NCBI GenBank assembly: GCA_052173355.1
Contig: JBQMYS010000008.1
Coordinates: forward strand, 1-30,629
Direction of reading: 5' to 3'
DNA length: 30,629 nt
Source of the DNA: JABZIP01 sp052173355
GTDB lineage: Bacteria; Bacillota; Clostridia; Peptostreptococcales; Anaerovoracaceae
Shown: piece after piece, positions 15,405-24,429 of the stretch
How the letters are laid out: each line of letters starts with the position of its first letter
Numbering within the stretch: position 1 is the stretch's first letter
Position numbers and translations under genes: made by a program
Notes under the pieces: model-generated
Databases searched by the model: none
What the model saw: only the letters and a program-made list of their open reading frames with translations
What the model was told of the DNA's origin: nothing

Positions 15405-16500
15405 CTATAAGCTTTGTTTTAATTTTTCATTTATAAAATAGTCTATATCACCGTCCATTATCGCTGAAACATTGCCGCTTTCCGCGCCTGTCCGATGATC
15501 CTTAACAAGAGTATACGGCTGAAAAACATATGAACGAATTTGGCTTCCCCAAGTATTTTGCGAATAATCGCCTTTTAACTGAGCCAAATTTTCCTTTTGT
15601 TCTTCTTCTGCAAGTTCCGTCAACTTGCCAATCAGTATTTTCATAGCCATATCTTTATTTTGATGCTGGCTTCTCTCATTTTGACAAGTTACCACTATAT
15701 TGGTAGGCAGATGCGTGATTCTGATAGCCGAGTCCGTTTTATTTACGTGCTGACCTCCCGCACCGCTCGCCCTATATGTATCAATTTTCAAATCTTCTTG
15801 CCTTATATCTACCTGTATATCATCAGGAAGTTCAGGAATAACCTCAAGCGATGCAAAAGAAGTTTGCCTTTTGCCTTGTGCGTTGAACGGAGAGATTCGA
15901 ACTAAGCGATGAACACCTCTTTCGTTCTTCAAATAGCCATACGCATTTTCGCCCTCAACAAGTACAGTAGCACTCTTAATTCCCGCCTCCGTATCGTCTT
16001 GTAAGTCCAATACTTTACAATTATAGCCTTTAGCAGCAGCCCACCTAGTATACATACGTAGCAACATTTCTGCCCAATCCATCGCCTCTACACCGCCCGT
16101 ACCTGCATGGACGGTAAAAATCGCATTATTACAATCATGTTTTCCGCAAAGAAGTGTTGAAATCCTAAATTCTTCCAGGCTTACTTTCGCCTCGCTATAA
16201 AGATTTGAAACTTCCTCTGCCAAATCTTGATCGTCAACAGCAATTTCTATCATCTCTTTTGTAGTTTCGAAATCGCTTTTTAATTTTTCAAACAAATCAC
16301 GCTTTCTTTCAAGGTCTTTTTTCTCTTTCAAAATTTTTTGAGTCCTGCTCTGATCTTCCCAAAACCCGTCTATCTGAATTTCCAACTCTATTTCAGACAA
16401 CCTTACTTCTATACCGGCGATGTCAAAGAGAGTCACCGACTTCCATTAGATTTTGAATCGTAGTTGAAAGTTCGCATCTTATATTTTCAAGCTGTACCAT
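15405..16500 (-). CDS. prfB: Peptide chain release factor 2, with programmed +1 frameshift
   Basis: RF2 recognises UGA and UAA stop codons. The gene begins with ATG at 16498-16500 after AGGAG and encodes 25 residues (MVQLENIRCE... to ...GDSL). It reaches an in-frame TGA at 16423-16425 and continues in the +1 frame as DIAGIEVRLSEIE to the stop at 15405, for 364 residues in total, the normal RF2 length. The RF2-type SPF anticodon-like motif (RISPFNAQGKRQTSF) and the catalytic GGQ loop (RASGAGGQHVNKTDSAIRITH) are present. The frameshift is autoregulatory: low RF2 favours slipping at CTT TGA. It lies 14 bp downstream of secA and 16 bp upstream of tex, in one operon. Confidence 0.95.
16422..16437 (-). 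promoter_or_regulatory. prfB programmed frameshift site
   Basis: The slippery site CTT TGA C is at 16422-16428. The upstream stimulatory element is GGTGAC, three codons before the TGA's CTT. It can pair with the UCACC part of the 16S 3' end, but it lacks the usual G-run (AGGGGG) set three nucleotides before CTT. Confidence 0.9.
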
Positions 16501-16514
16501 ACATTTCTCCTATC

Positions 16515-19247
16515 TTAATTTTTCCCGCAGCAATTTTTGTATTTTAATCCGCTTCCGCAAGGACAAGCATCATTTCTTCCTACCTTTGCACCTTCTCGCC
16601 TGTACGTCTGCTGCTTATTAACATTTACTTCCTTTGTCTGCTCGCCCGGCAAACTTGCCTCCTGATAATCTTCTTTTATATCTTTACCGCCTGCGATTAC
16701 CTGTTTTCTTTCAGTATTCGTCTGCAATGTAACATTGTAGCAAAACATTACGGTTTCTTCCTTAATCTGCTGCACCATGAGCTCAAACATATCAAATCCT
16801 TCATGCGCATATGCCGCCGCCGGATCTTGTTGTCCGAGTGCACGCAAATTGATTCCGTTACGAAGCTGATCCATATCATCTATATGATCCATCCACAAAT
16901 TGTCAACTACTCTTATCAATATCATTCTTTCGAGTTCCCGCATTCTATCGGATGTTATTTCAGCTTCTTTTGCCTCATACAATTTTTCAAATTCTTCAAT
17001 TATTCCTTCTTCCAGTCCCGATACTGTCAATTCTTCAATATGCGAAACATCTACGGCATTTTTCAAATCGAAATTACTGCAAAGCTTAGATAAATTCTTA
17101 TTTAGTAAATCCAAGTCCCATTCTTCCGCATATTTATATGCCGCTGTCGCAATCCTGACCTGCTCACCCACAAGTTCACGCATCATGTGATTGATATATT
17201 CTTTCAAATCTTCACCGAAAAGCACTCTGCGCCTTTCTTCGTATATGATTTTCCTCTGCTTGTTCATAACATTGTCATATTGCAAAACATATTTTCTTAT
17301 ATGGAAATTTTTTCCTTCTACTCTTTTTTGAGCGGCTTCAATTCTCTTTGTAAGAAGCTTCGCCTCTATGGCTTCGCCTTCTTCAACTCCGAGTTTTTCA
17401 ACCATTCCCTGCATCTTTTCTCCACCGAAAAGCCTCATCAGTTCATCCTCAAGAGATAAGAAAAATTGCGTAGAACCGGGATCTCCCTGTCTACCTGCAC
17501 GACCTCTAAGCTGATTGTCTATACGCCTTGATTCGTGCCTCTCCGTACCTATTATGCAAAGTCCTCCAAGACTTCTCACTTCCTCATGTTCAGGTTTTCT
17601 CTCCTGCGAAAATTTTGAATTAAGTTCAGTAAACAATTTACGGGCATTTAAAAGCTCCGGATCTTCACTTGAAACAAAAGATGTCGCAAACGAAATCTGC
17701 TCATCTGTAAATCCCTGCTTTTTCATTTCCCGTTTTGCTTCAAATTCCGGATTTCCTCCAAGTAATATGTCCGTTCCTCTACCTGCCATATTTGTCGCAA
17801 TAGTCACAGCACCTTTTCGTCCTGCTTCTGCAATTATTTCCGCTTCACGCTCATGCTGCTTTGCATTCAGTACATTGTGCTTAACGCCGCGCTTTTTAAG
17901 CATATCGCTGATTTGCTCGGATTTTTCGATAGATATAGTACCGACCAAAATAGGCTGACCTGTTTCATGTACTTGCGTTATCCTATCAACTATCGCATTT
18001 AATTTACCCTTTTCGGTTGAATAAACGCTATCTTGCAAATCCTGCCTTTGTATAGGCTTATTAGTTGGAATCGCAACTACATCCATATTGTAAATTTCTC
18101 TAAACTCGTCTTCTTCAGTTTTAGCAGTACCGGTCATACCTGCTAATTTTTGATACATTCTGAAGTAGTTTTGAAGTGTAATAGTAGCAAGTGTCTTTGA
18201 TTCGGAACGCACGAGCATTCCCTCTTTAGCTTCGATAGCCTGATGAAGTCCGTTGCTGTAACGTCTACCGAACATCAATCTGCCTGTAAACTCGTCAACG
18301 ATTACAATTTCACCGTCTTTAACTATATAGTCAACATCCTTTTTCATCAAGTTGTGCGCTTTCAATGCCTGTAAAACATGATGATTTATTTCCATATTTT
18401 CAGGATCGGAAAAATTTTCAATATTAAAATTACTCTCACACCTGCTTACACCTTCTTCCGTCAAGGCAACAGTATTTTCCTTTTCATCTATTGTAAAATC
18501 AATTTCATTTTTTAAAGTTTGAACAAATTTATCGGCTACTGCATACAAATCCGTAGATTTACTGCCTTCTCCTGATATTATAAGCGGTGTCCTCGCCTCG
18601 TCTATCAAAATTGAATCCACTTCATCGACTATAGCAAAATTAAGCATCTCTCTTTGTGACATCTGCTCTTTGTAAATAACCATGTTATCGCGCAAGTAAT
18701 CGAAACCGAATTCGTTATTAGTTCCGTATGTGATGTCCGCATTGTAAGCCGCCTTCCTGGCATCTCCCGTTACCGAATGTATCACACAGCCAACCGTAAG
18801 CCCCAAAAACGTATAAAGTTTTCCCATCCATTCCATATCACGCTTTGCCAAATAGTCATTAACGGTCACAACATGAACCCCTTGACCGCTAAGTGCATTA
18901 AGATATGCGGCCAGCGTTGCAACAAGCGTTTTTCCTTCTCCGGTTTTCATTTCAGCAATACGTCCTTGATGAAGCGCCACACCGCCTATAAGCTGAACCC
19001 TAAAATGCTTCATACCCAAACTTCTCACAGCACCTTCCCTACATACTGCAAATGCTTCCGGCAGCAATTCATCTAAAGTTTCCCCGTTTTTGTAGCGTTC
19101 TTTAAATTCCTGTGTCTTTGCACGCAATTCCGCATCTGAAAGTTTTTGCATTTCATCATCATATGCTTCCACTTTATCTACAATCTTTTCAATTTTTTTA
19201 ACTTCCTTGACGTTCAAATCGCCAAAGATCATTTCCATCAATCCCAT
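16515..19247 (-). CDS. secA: Preprotein translocase ATPase SecA
   Basis: A 910-residue SecA, the motor that drives secretory proteins through SecYEG. Walker A MKTGEGKTLV (about residues 100-109), the DEVDSILIDEARTPLIISG Walker B region (about 207-225), GRGTDILLGGNPE and the RGRAGRQGDPG arginine-finger motif are all intact. The C-terminal linker ends in the zinc-binding SEC-C motif CPCGSGLKYKNCC, which also binds SecB or ribosomes in some species. The ATG overlaps the stop of the upstream corC-like gene by 10 bp, and AGAGG precedes it. prfB follows after 14 bp. Confidence 0.97.
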   Translation of the reverse strand: MGLMEMIFGDLNVKEVKKIEKIVDKVEAYDDEMQKLSDAELRAKTQEFKERYKNGETLDELLPEAFAVCREGAVRSLGMKHFRVQLIGGVALHQGRIAEMKTGEGKTLVATLAAYLNALSGQGVHVVTVNDYLAKRDMEWMGKLYTFLGLTVGCVIHSVTGDARKAAYNADITYGTNNEFGFDYLRDNMVIYKEQMSQREMLNFAIVDEVDSILIDEARTPLIISGEGSKSTDLYAVADKFVQTLKNEIDFTIDEKENTVALTEEGVSRCESNFNIENFSDPENMEINHHVLQALKAHNLMKKDVDYIVKDGEIVIVDEFTGRLMFGRRYSNGLHQAIEAKEGMLVRSESKTLATITLQNYFRMYQKLAGMTGTAKTEEDEFREIYNMDVVAIPTNKPIQRQDLQDSVYSTEKGKLNAIVDRITQVHETGQPILVGTISIEKSEQISDMLKKRGVKHNVLNAKQHEREAEIIAEAGRKGAVTIATNMAGRGTDILLGGNPEFEAKREMKKQGFTDEQISFATSFVSSEDPELLNARKLFTELNSKFSQERKPEHEEVRSLGGLCIIGTERHESRRIDNQLRGRAGRQGDPGSTQFFLSLEDELMRLFGGEKMQGMVEKLGVEEGEAIEAKLLTKRIEAAQKRVEGKNFHIRKYVLQYDNVMNKQRKIIYEERRRVLFGEDLKEYINHMMRELVGEQVRIATAAYKYAEEWDLDLLNKNLSKLCSNFDLKNAVDVSHIEELTVSGLEEGIIEEFEKLYEAKEAEITSDRMRELERMILIRVVDNLWMDHIDDMDQLRNGINLRALGQQDPAAAYAHEGFDMFELMVQQIKEETVMFCYNVTLQTNTERKQVIAGGKDIKEDYQEASLPGEQTKEVNVNKQQTYRREGAKVGRNDACPCGSGLKYKNCCGKN

Positions 19248-20518
19248 TTTTTACCTCTTTCTTTATCGTTTGCCTCATCATCGTCTTGATTATCTAGCAC
19301 TTTTATATTTATCTCTATAGCTTTCTTTCCGTCAGCTTTCATTACCTTTACAAACAAATTTTCATATTCAAAACTGTCTCCCACCTTAGGAAGTTTATCC
19401 AGATGCACACCTACCCAACCGTTAACAGTGCTGATACTCAGTTCTTCTTCCTTTACATTAAAAAAGTCAAACATTTTTTCGACACTCGTAGCTCCCTGCA
19501 CCCTGTAACTGCCATCATATATCTGCAATATATCTTTGGAAATAGTAAGATCGTGTTCATCAAATATCTCGCCTACCAATTCCTCTATTATATCCTCCAT
19601 GGTTACTATTCCTTCAGTACCGCCGTACTCGTCTATTACAATAGCTATATGGCTCTTTGCACTTTTAAGACGCTTAAGTAACTGAGCTATCTTTACAGAC
19701 CCGGGTGTGAAAACAACCGGCATTATGTAATCTCTCAAATCTTTATTCGCCCCAAGCACAAAATTGTGAAAATCTTTTTGATGAAGAACCCCTATTATCT
19801 TATCCATATTTTCTTCATAAACCGGAAGTCTTGAAAATCCTGTTTCCAAAAATAGCCTTGAAATTTCGGGCTTTTCTTCGTCTACTTCAATCGCTTCAAC
19901 ATCTACACGAGGTGTCAGTACATCATATGCTTCAAGTTCATTAAATTCGATAGCATTTTGTATCAATTCGCTTCTTTCACCATCTATATTCCCCTCTGTT
20001 TCAGCTTCTTCTACCATTGTAATCAATTCATCATCCGTAATTCCGGGATCTTCGCCGGTTCTAAAAAGTTTCATGGTAAACTGCTTCCAGCGATTAAACA
20101 TAAATGTTATAGGTTTAAATATTATTACAAAAACATTTAAAAGAGGCGCTGAAAACATAGCAAATTTTTCCGGGTTGTCTTTCGCAAGGCTTTTCGGAGT
20201 TATTTCGCCAAATATAAGCACTGCCAACGTAATGACTACTGTTGAAATCGTAGGGCCGTAAAGTCCGTAAAGCTTAACAAACATTACGGTTGCAATCGAA
20301 GTCATGGCTATATTGACTATGTTGTTTCCTATCAGAACCGTTGTGAGTATGTTACCATAATTTTCCACAAATTTCAGCACCAACTTTGCCCTATCATCAC
20401 CGTTTGATGCCTGTTTTTTTATCCTAAGCTTATTTAAAGATGTAAACGCTGTTTCCGTTGCGGAAAAATACGCCGATAAAAATATCAATACTACTATTGC
20501 TACTGTAGATTTAAGCAT
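19238..20518 (-). CDS. CNNM/CorC (hemolysin-type) CBS-domain membrane protein
   Basis: A 426-residue protein of the HlyC/CorC family. The CNNM transmembrane domain spans about residues 1-190, with helices at about 1-20, 55-80, 87-108 and 118-140. It contains the conserved YFSATETAFTSLNKLR and FGEITPKSLAKDNPE segments. A CBS pair follows (about 200-325, with VLTPRVDVEAI and GTEGIVTMEDIIEELVGEIFDEHD), then a C-terminal CorC_HlyC domain. Family members are linked to magnesium or cobalt efflux or homeostasis; the name hemolysin is historical. The start is the ATG at 20516-20518 four nucleotides after AGGAGG; a GTG five codons upstream lacks a ribosome binding site. It is the first gene of the secA-prfB-tex operon. 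Confidence 0.9.
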   Translation of the reverse strand: MLKSTVAIVVLIFLSAYFSATETAFTSLNKLRIKKQASNGDDRAKLVLKFVENYGNILTTVLIGNNIVNIAMTSIATVMFVKLYGLYGPTISTVVITLAVLIFGEITPKSLAKDNPEKFAMFSAPLLNVFVIIFKPITFMFNRWKQFTMKLFRTGEDPGITDDELITMVEEAETEGNIDGERSELIQNAIEFNELEAYDVLTPRVDVEAIEVDEEKPEISRLFLETGFSRLPVYEENMDKIIGVLHQKDFHNFVLGANKDLRDYIMPVVFTPGSVKIAQLLKRLKSAKSHIAIVIDEYGGTEGIVTMEDIIEELVGEIFDEHDLTISKDILQIYDGSYRVQGATSVEKMFDFFNVKEEELSISTVNGWVGVHLDKLPKVGDSFEYENLFVKVMKADGKKAIEINIKVLDNQDDDEANDKERGKKWD

Positions 20519-20549
20519 ATAGCCTCCTATCACTAATTTCTAACAACTT

Positions 20550-20578
20550 ATTGTATCAAATTTTTAATCATTTGAAAA
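20550..20578 (-). promoter_or_regulatory. Candidate promoter of the corC-secA-prfB-tex operon
   Basis: On the minus strand TACAAT (20550-20555) is preceded by TGA, an extended -10 element. Only a poor -35 (TTTCAA or TTTTCA, 16-17 bp upstream) is present. It lies between the upstream terminator and the corC-like start. Confidence 0.5.
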
Positions 20579-20609
20579 GGAAAAAAATCCTGTTTCACAT
20601 AATGAACAC

Positions 20610-20648
20610 AAAAAAGTGCGGTCAATGTCATTTTCACATTTTCCGCAC
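20610..20648 (-). terminator. Terminator of the diguanylate cyclase gene
   Basis: On the minus strand GTGCGG (20643-20648) pairs with CCGCAC (20616-20621). After a 2-nt internal mismatch, AATGT/ACATT adds 5 bp. A run of six T's follows (20610-20615). It separates the cyclase gene from the corC-secA operon. Confidence 0.88.
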
Positions 20649-20675
20649 CGTTTTAAATCAATTCAAACTGCCGTT

Positions 20676-22112
20676 TTACTCAAATTCATCTTCTATATTA
20701 ACGATATTGTAGTCATTTCTTGTAATTTTTTTCACATAATAAAGCGCACTGTCGGCTTTTTCAAAAAATTCCTCAATACTGTTGTGACCATCAAAGAACC
20801 CGAAGCATACTCCCTGCGTAACCGTTACTACATCCGAAATTTTAGAATATTCATGCTCAATTTGGCAACTTAAAACTTTGCCCTTCAATGTAGCAACCAT
20901 ATCTTTTATTTCTTCTTTGGAATGCCCGTTATAAATTATAACAAACTCATCCCCGCCATACCTGCAAGGAAATACATTTTCATTTGCCTTCGAAATCGCA
21001 TAAATCTCGCCAGCAACCATTTGTATACACTTGTCCCCTGCAATATGTCCGTAATTGTCATTATACTGCTTAAAAAAATCTATATCCAGTATCTCAACTG
21101 CAAACGTCTGAGGTTTTTCGAGAAGTTTTCCATAAATTTCTTTAGTATATGTATAAAATGCCGATCTATTCGGTAAATCCGTCAGCGCATCAGTTTCCGA
21201 TTTTTTTCTAAGTTTGTTATTTTCTTCAAGTGACTTAACCATTCGGTTTACACCCTCTGCTATAAGGCCCATTTCATCCTTTGTGTTCAAGCTGAGCATT
21301 TTATCCGGTATAGTACCTTTTTCTATTTGCCTTAAATAATCCGCTATCACTTTAATTGATGAAGTCCACCTTGATGTTAAAAATAACATAAACGTTCCGC
21401 ATACCAACATGACAAAAAATATGGCATATGCTATTTTTCTTGCAGAATTTGATATTTGGGATTTGATTTCGGTAATATTTCTGCCGACAACCATAGCACC
21501 CACTATTTCACCTTGGTCGTTATACAAAGCATTGTAAAGGCAAAAAATCATACCGCCTGCCACATTCGCTTCACCTGAATAAACGCCTTTTTCATCGAGT
21601 GAATCTGCGACATTTTTTGTTATATAGGTTCCAACTATGGATTTTCCGTCAGGACTTTTCGTACTGCCCGCTACACGTAAGTAATGCCCTTCCTGATAGC
21701 CTTCTGCAGTCTCGGTTTCTTCTACATACGACAAATCTGCATCTTTGTCTATCATAAAAACATATGCAAAAGTTCCCGTTTTCTTCTCAAGCTCAAAAAA
21801 CGGTTCAAGATTCGCTTTCGCTTGCGTTCCGTCTCCAACTAAAACATTACCGAAATATATTTCATCATTTATTATTTTCCATCTTGCTGAATTGTCACTA
21901 CTTATCAAATCCTCCATATAATTTATATCCGATTGCAATCTCATCAGCATCATATTGTGCTCAATCCTGGTAACAACAGACATTACAGCTAAGTTCATAT
22001 ACAAGAACAATACTATGGAAAAAAGCAAGTATAACCACACTATCTTTGATTGGAGGGTTCTAAATAAGAAAAAATCTTTAATTCGTGTCAGCACTGTAGG
22101 TTTAGATTCCAT
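20676..22112 (-). CDS. Membrane diguanylate cyclase with extracytoplasmic cache-like sensor
   Basis: A 478-residue protein with a first membrane helix at about 24-46, an extracytoplasmic region to about 220 that looks like a single cache-type sensor (YVFMIDKDADLS, GEIVGAMVVGRNITEI), and a second helix at about 227-247. A HAMP domain follows to about 300 and a GGDEF domain to the end. The active-site motif is intact as YGGDEF (GGDEF at residues 386-390), and DIDFFKQYNDNYGHIAGD holds the metal-binding Asp. It should make cyclic di-GMP in response to an external ligand. The inhibitory RxxD I-site is absent. The ATG follows AGGAG. It is probably a single-gene unit with its own promoter and terminator. 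Confidence 0.9.
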   Translation of the reverse strand: MESKPTVLTRIKDFFLFRTLQSKIVWLYLLFSIVLFLYMNLAVMSVVTRIEHNMMLMRLQSDINYMEDLISSDNSARWKIINDEIYFGNVLVGDGTQAKANLEPFFELEKKTGTFAYVFMIDKDADLSYVEETETAEGYQEGHYLRVAGSTKSPDGKSIVGTYITKNVADSLDEKGVYSGEANVAGGMIFCLYNALYNDQGEIVGAMVVGRNITEIKSQISNSARKIAYAIFFVMLVCGTFMLFLTSRWTSSIKVIADYLRQIEKGTIPDKMLSLNTKDEMGLIAEGVNRMVKSLEENNKLRKKSETDALTDLPNRSAFYTYTKEIYGKLLEKPQTFAVEILDIDFFKQYNDNYGHIAGDKCIQMVAGEIYAISKANENVFPCRYGGDEFVIIYNGHSKEEIKDMVATLKGKVLSCQIEHEYSKISDVVTVTQGVCFGFFDGHNSIEEFFEKADSALYYVKKITRNDYNIVNIEDEFE

Positions 22113-22135
22113 TTTTTCTCCTAAAATTTACTATA

Positions 22136-22163
22136 TTTATATATTTCAAATCGATACGCTCAA
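22136..22163 (-). promoter_or_regulatory. Candidate promoter of the diguanylate cyclase gene
   Basis: On the minus strand TTGAGC (22158-22163) and TATAAA (22136-22141) are 16 bp apart. The rest of the 123-bp gap is AT-rich, and I see no clear terminator for the GNAT gene upstream. Confidence 0.4.
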
Positions 22164-22235
22164 AAAATATATCTACAATAGTTCTTATTTTATACCCATT
22201 TTATTGCATTATATAACATAAATTTATTTGATGCT

Positions 22236-22694
22236 CTAAATTTTCAATTTCATAACTTCCGGAAAGCAAGTAAAATTATATTGCGGACATCCGTAACATT
22301 CAAAAAATTCAGGACTATCATTCCTTTCTACCGTTTTAAATCCCTGTTTTGCAAAAAAATTCGGCGCCCGCGCTACCAAATATAGCGACTTTCCTCCTCT
22401 GGCCTCAATTTCACTGATTGCAACACTTAAAAGTTCCTTGCCCAGTTTAGCTTTTCTATATCGTTTATCTACTGCTATACCGTCTATTATATATTCGCCC
22501 TCACGGAAACCTAAAGTTATTCCGCCAATAAGTTCTCCATCTAATCTGATTGCCCTCCAATTCTTTACTATTGGCGGTAATTCCAAATCCTCAAGATCAA
22601 TTTCAAGTTCATTTGCATAATAAAAATATTTTAACTCATAATAATCATCCGTTTCTTCGATTTTATAACTAATTTTATCAGCAATATTTTTCAT
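22236..22694 (-). CDS. GNAT-family N-acetyltransferase with C-terminal cysteine cluster
   Basis: A 152-residue GNAT protein. The acetyl-CoA binding region is IDGIAVDKRYRKAKLGKELLSVAISEIEARGGKSLYLVARAPNFFAKQGF (about residues 70-119), with the R-x-K-x-L-G-K variant of the pyrophosphate loop. The C-terminus carries Cys133, Cys136 and Cys143 (CxxC-x6-C), which could bind a metal. The acceptor substrate is unknown. The start has only a weak G-rich ribosome binding site. It lies 75 bp downstream of rsmE, with no clear terminator between, so it may receive read-through from the heat-shock operon. Confidence 0.8.
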   Translation of the reverse strand: MKNIADKISYKIEETDDYYELKYFYYANELEIDLEDLELPPIVKNWRAIRLDGELIGGITLGFREGEYIIDGIAVDKRYRKAKLGKELLSVAISEIEARGGKSLYLVARAPNFFAKQGFKTVERNDSPEFFECYGCPQYNFTCFPEVMKLKI

Positions 22695-22769
22695 AATTTA
22701 TCTACTGCCCCCAATTCGCCCTCGGCGCATCCGCTTTCAAGATTAAACCATATTTTTAAATGCACAAAC

Positions 22770-23507
22770 CTACATATCCATAGCATATTTGAGCATTGAC
22801 AATGCACAAATTCCTGCCGTCTCCGTTCTCAATATAGCCTTACCCAAGCTTACCGAAATCCCACCTTTAGTCTCGAGCACTTCCACTTCATTATGCTCAA
22901 AACCGCCCTCAGGCCCGATTATAATCGCAACCGCCACCGGTAAATTCCGGATTTGAGAAAGCACATCTTTAATTACCGTCTTTCTTTCATCCTCATATGC
23001 TATAAGTATTAAATCAAAATTTTCAAGTTCAGATTCAATCAACTTCAAATCCAAGCATTGATTTACTTTAGGAATTATTTTTCGCCTACTCTGTCCTGCG
23101 GCTTCTTTTGCTATTTTTTGCCATCGTTCATTTTTCTTATCCGCCTTTACAATATCCGAATTTATTGAGCGTTTAAATATACATGGCGTTATTTCGCTTA
23201 CACCGAGTTCTACAGATTTTTGAATTATGAGTTCCATTTTACCCTGCTTAGGCAATCCTTGAAACAGAGTTATTTTCATACCGGGCTCACGCGAAAAATC
23301 AATTTTTTCAATTATATTGCATGTTATACAGTCCCCACTCATATCACAAATTTCCGCCAGGTATTCATTTTCGATTGCATCTGAAATTTCAATTTTTTCG
23401 TTTTTCTTTAAGCGCAAAACTTTTAAAATATGATGCACATCCTCTTTATCGGTAATAAAAACTTTATTTTCGTTTACATCTTGCCTATTTATAAAAAATC
23501 TATTCAT
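22770..23507 (-). CDS. rsmE: 16S rRNA (uracil-1498-N3)-methyltransferase RsmE
   Basis: A 245-residue SPOUT-class methyltransferase. An N-terminal PUA-like domain (HHILKVLRLKKNEKIEISDAIENEY, about residues 25-49) precedes the knotted domain with LFQGLPKQGKMELIIQKSVELGVSEITPC, AAGQSRRKIIP and the SAM-binding IIGPEGGFEHNEVE (about 196-209). The C-terminal LGKAILRTETAGICALSMLKY is typical. It methylates U1498 of 16S rRNA in the decoding centre. It overlaps the prmA stop by 8 bp, keeping the standard Bacillota dnaK-operon order. Confidence 0.95.
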   Translation of the reverse strand: MNRFFINRQDVNENKVFITDKEDVHHILKVLRLKKNEKIEISDAIENEYLAEICDMSGDCITCNIIEKIDFSREPGMKITLFQGLPKQGKMELIIQKSVELGVSEITPCIFKRSINSDIVKADKKNERWQKIAKEAAGQSRRKIIPKVNQCLDLKLIESELENFDLILIAYEDERKTVIKDVLSQIRNLPVAVAIIIGPEGGFEHNEVEVLETKGGISVSLGKAILRTETAGICALSMLKYAMDM

Positions 23508-24429
23508 CTTTAAACTTGGCTGCTATTGCGCACCATTCTCCCTGCTCCAAAATCTCCACTATTTCAAAATTGTTTTTTTCAAGTTCAAATTTCACTTGTG
23601 CTTTTTTTTCTATCAATATACCCGAGCTTATAAAGATTCCTCCTGCATTCAAATGCTTACTGATACTTGCAGACAATAAAATTACCAAATCAGCCATAAG
23701 ATTCGCTACTACAACATCAACTTTTAAATCAAGGCCTTCGGTCAAATCCCTGCAAAGCACTGCAACATCATCAATTCCGTTTATTTTAAGATTTTCTTTT
23801 GCTATATCAACGCAAACAGGATCTATATCAACTGCCGTTACTTCTGAAATTCCCAGTTTTTTCGCTGCAATAGCAAGAATTCCGCTACCTGTCCCTACAT
23901 CTAAAAGGCTTTTTCTTTCAGAATATTTTTCAATAAATTTTATGCAAAGCGTAGTTGTTTCATGAGTGCCGGTTCCAAATGCCATTCCTGGGTCTATATT
24001 GATTACAAGTTCATTTTCATCTTGCTTTTCATAGTCTTCCCAACCGGGTTTAATCGTAATTCGTTCAGTAATTCTCGACGGTTTAAAAAATTCTTTCCAC
24101 TTGTCCTTCCATTCAGCCTCGTTTACACTTTGGCTTGAAAGTTTCACATCCGACAAGTCCAAATCAGCTAAAACATCATTGATTTTTTCCTGCGCAAGTG
24201 TCACATTTTCATCGCTCCCCAAATATATATGCACTTTTGCCAATTCACTTTTTTTAAGCAATTTTATATCAATATAGTCCCACTCATATTTTTCTTTTTT
24301 ATCTATCAAAGAATCTACATCAGAAGGATCTTCTATCGCAAATTCCTTAATATCTTTTGCATAAAGCGCATTTATCAATTCTTCCAATTTTTCAGGTAAA
24401 ACCGTAATCGTAATCTGAATATAATCCAT
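23500..24429 (-). CDS. prmA: Ribosomal protein L11 methyltransferase PrmA
   Basis: A 309-residue SAM-dependent methyltransferase. The N-terminal domain binds L11. The catalytic domain has PGMAFGTGTHETTTLC (about residues 148-163), motif I LLDVGTGSGILAIAAKKLG (about 175-193), and VDVVVANLMADLVILL near 234. It trimethylates ribosomal protein L11. The ATG overlaps the TAA of the upstream symporter gene by one base (TAATG), with GGGGG just before it, so translation is likely coupled. rsmE follows with an overlap. Confidence 0.95.
   Translation of the reverse strand: MDYIQITITVLPEKLEELINALYAKDIKEFAIEDPSDVDSLIDKKEKYEWDYIDIKLLKKSELAKVHIYLGSDENVTLAQEKINDVLADLDLSDVKLSSQSVNEAEWKDKWKEFFKPSRITERITIKPGWEDYEKQDENELVINIDPGMAFGTGTHETTTLCIKFIEKYSERKSLLDVGTGSGILAIAAKKLGISEVTAVDIDPVCVDIAKENLKINGIDDVAVLCRDLTEGLDLKVDVVVANLMADLVILLSASISKHLNAGGIFISSGILIEKKAQVKFELEKNNFEIVEILEQGEWCAIAAKFKDE

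Noticed and set aside
16423..16425. In-frame TGA in prfB as a broken gene or sequencing error
   Set aside because: The CTT TGA C context, position at codon 26 and full-length RF2 in the +1 frame match the known programmed frameshift.
22695..22769. Terminator between rsmE and the GNAT gene
   Set aside because: The only structure is a 4-bp CGCC/GGCG hairpin with a 3-nt loop and no T-run. It is too weak to call.
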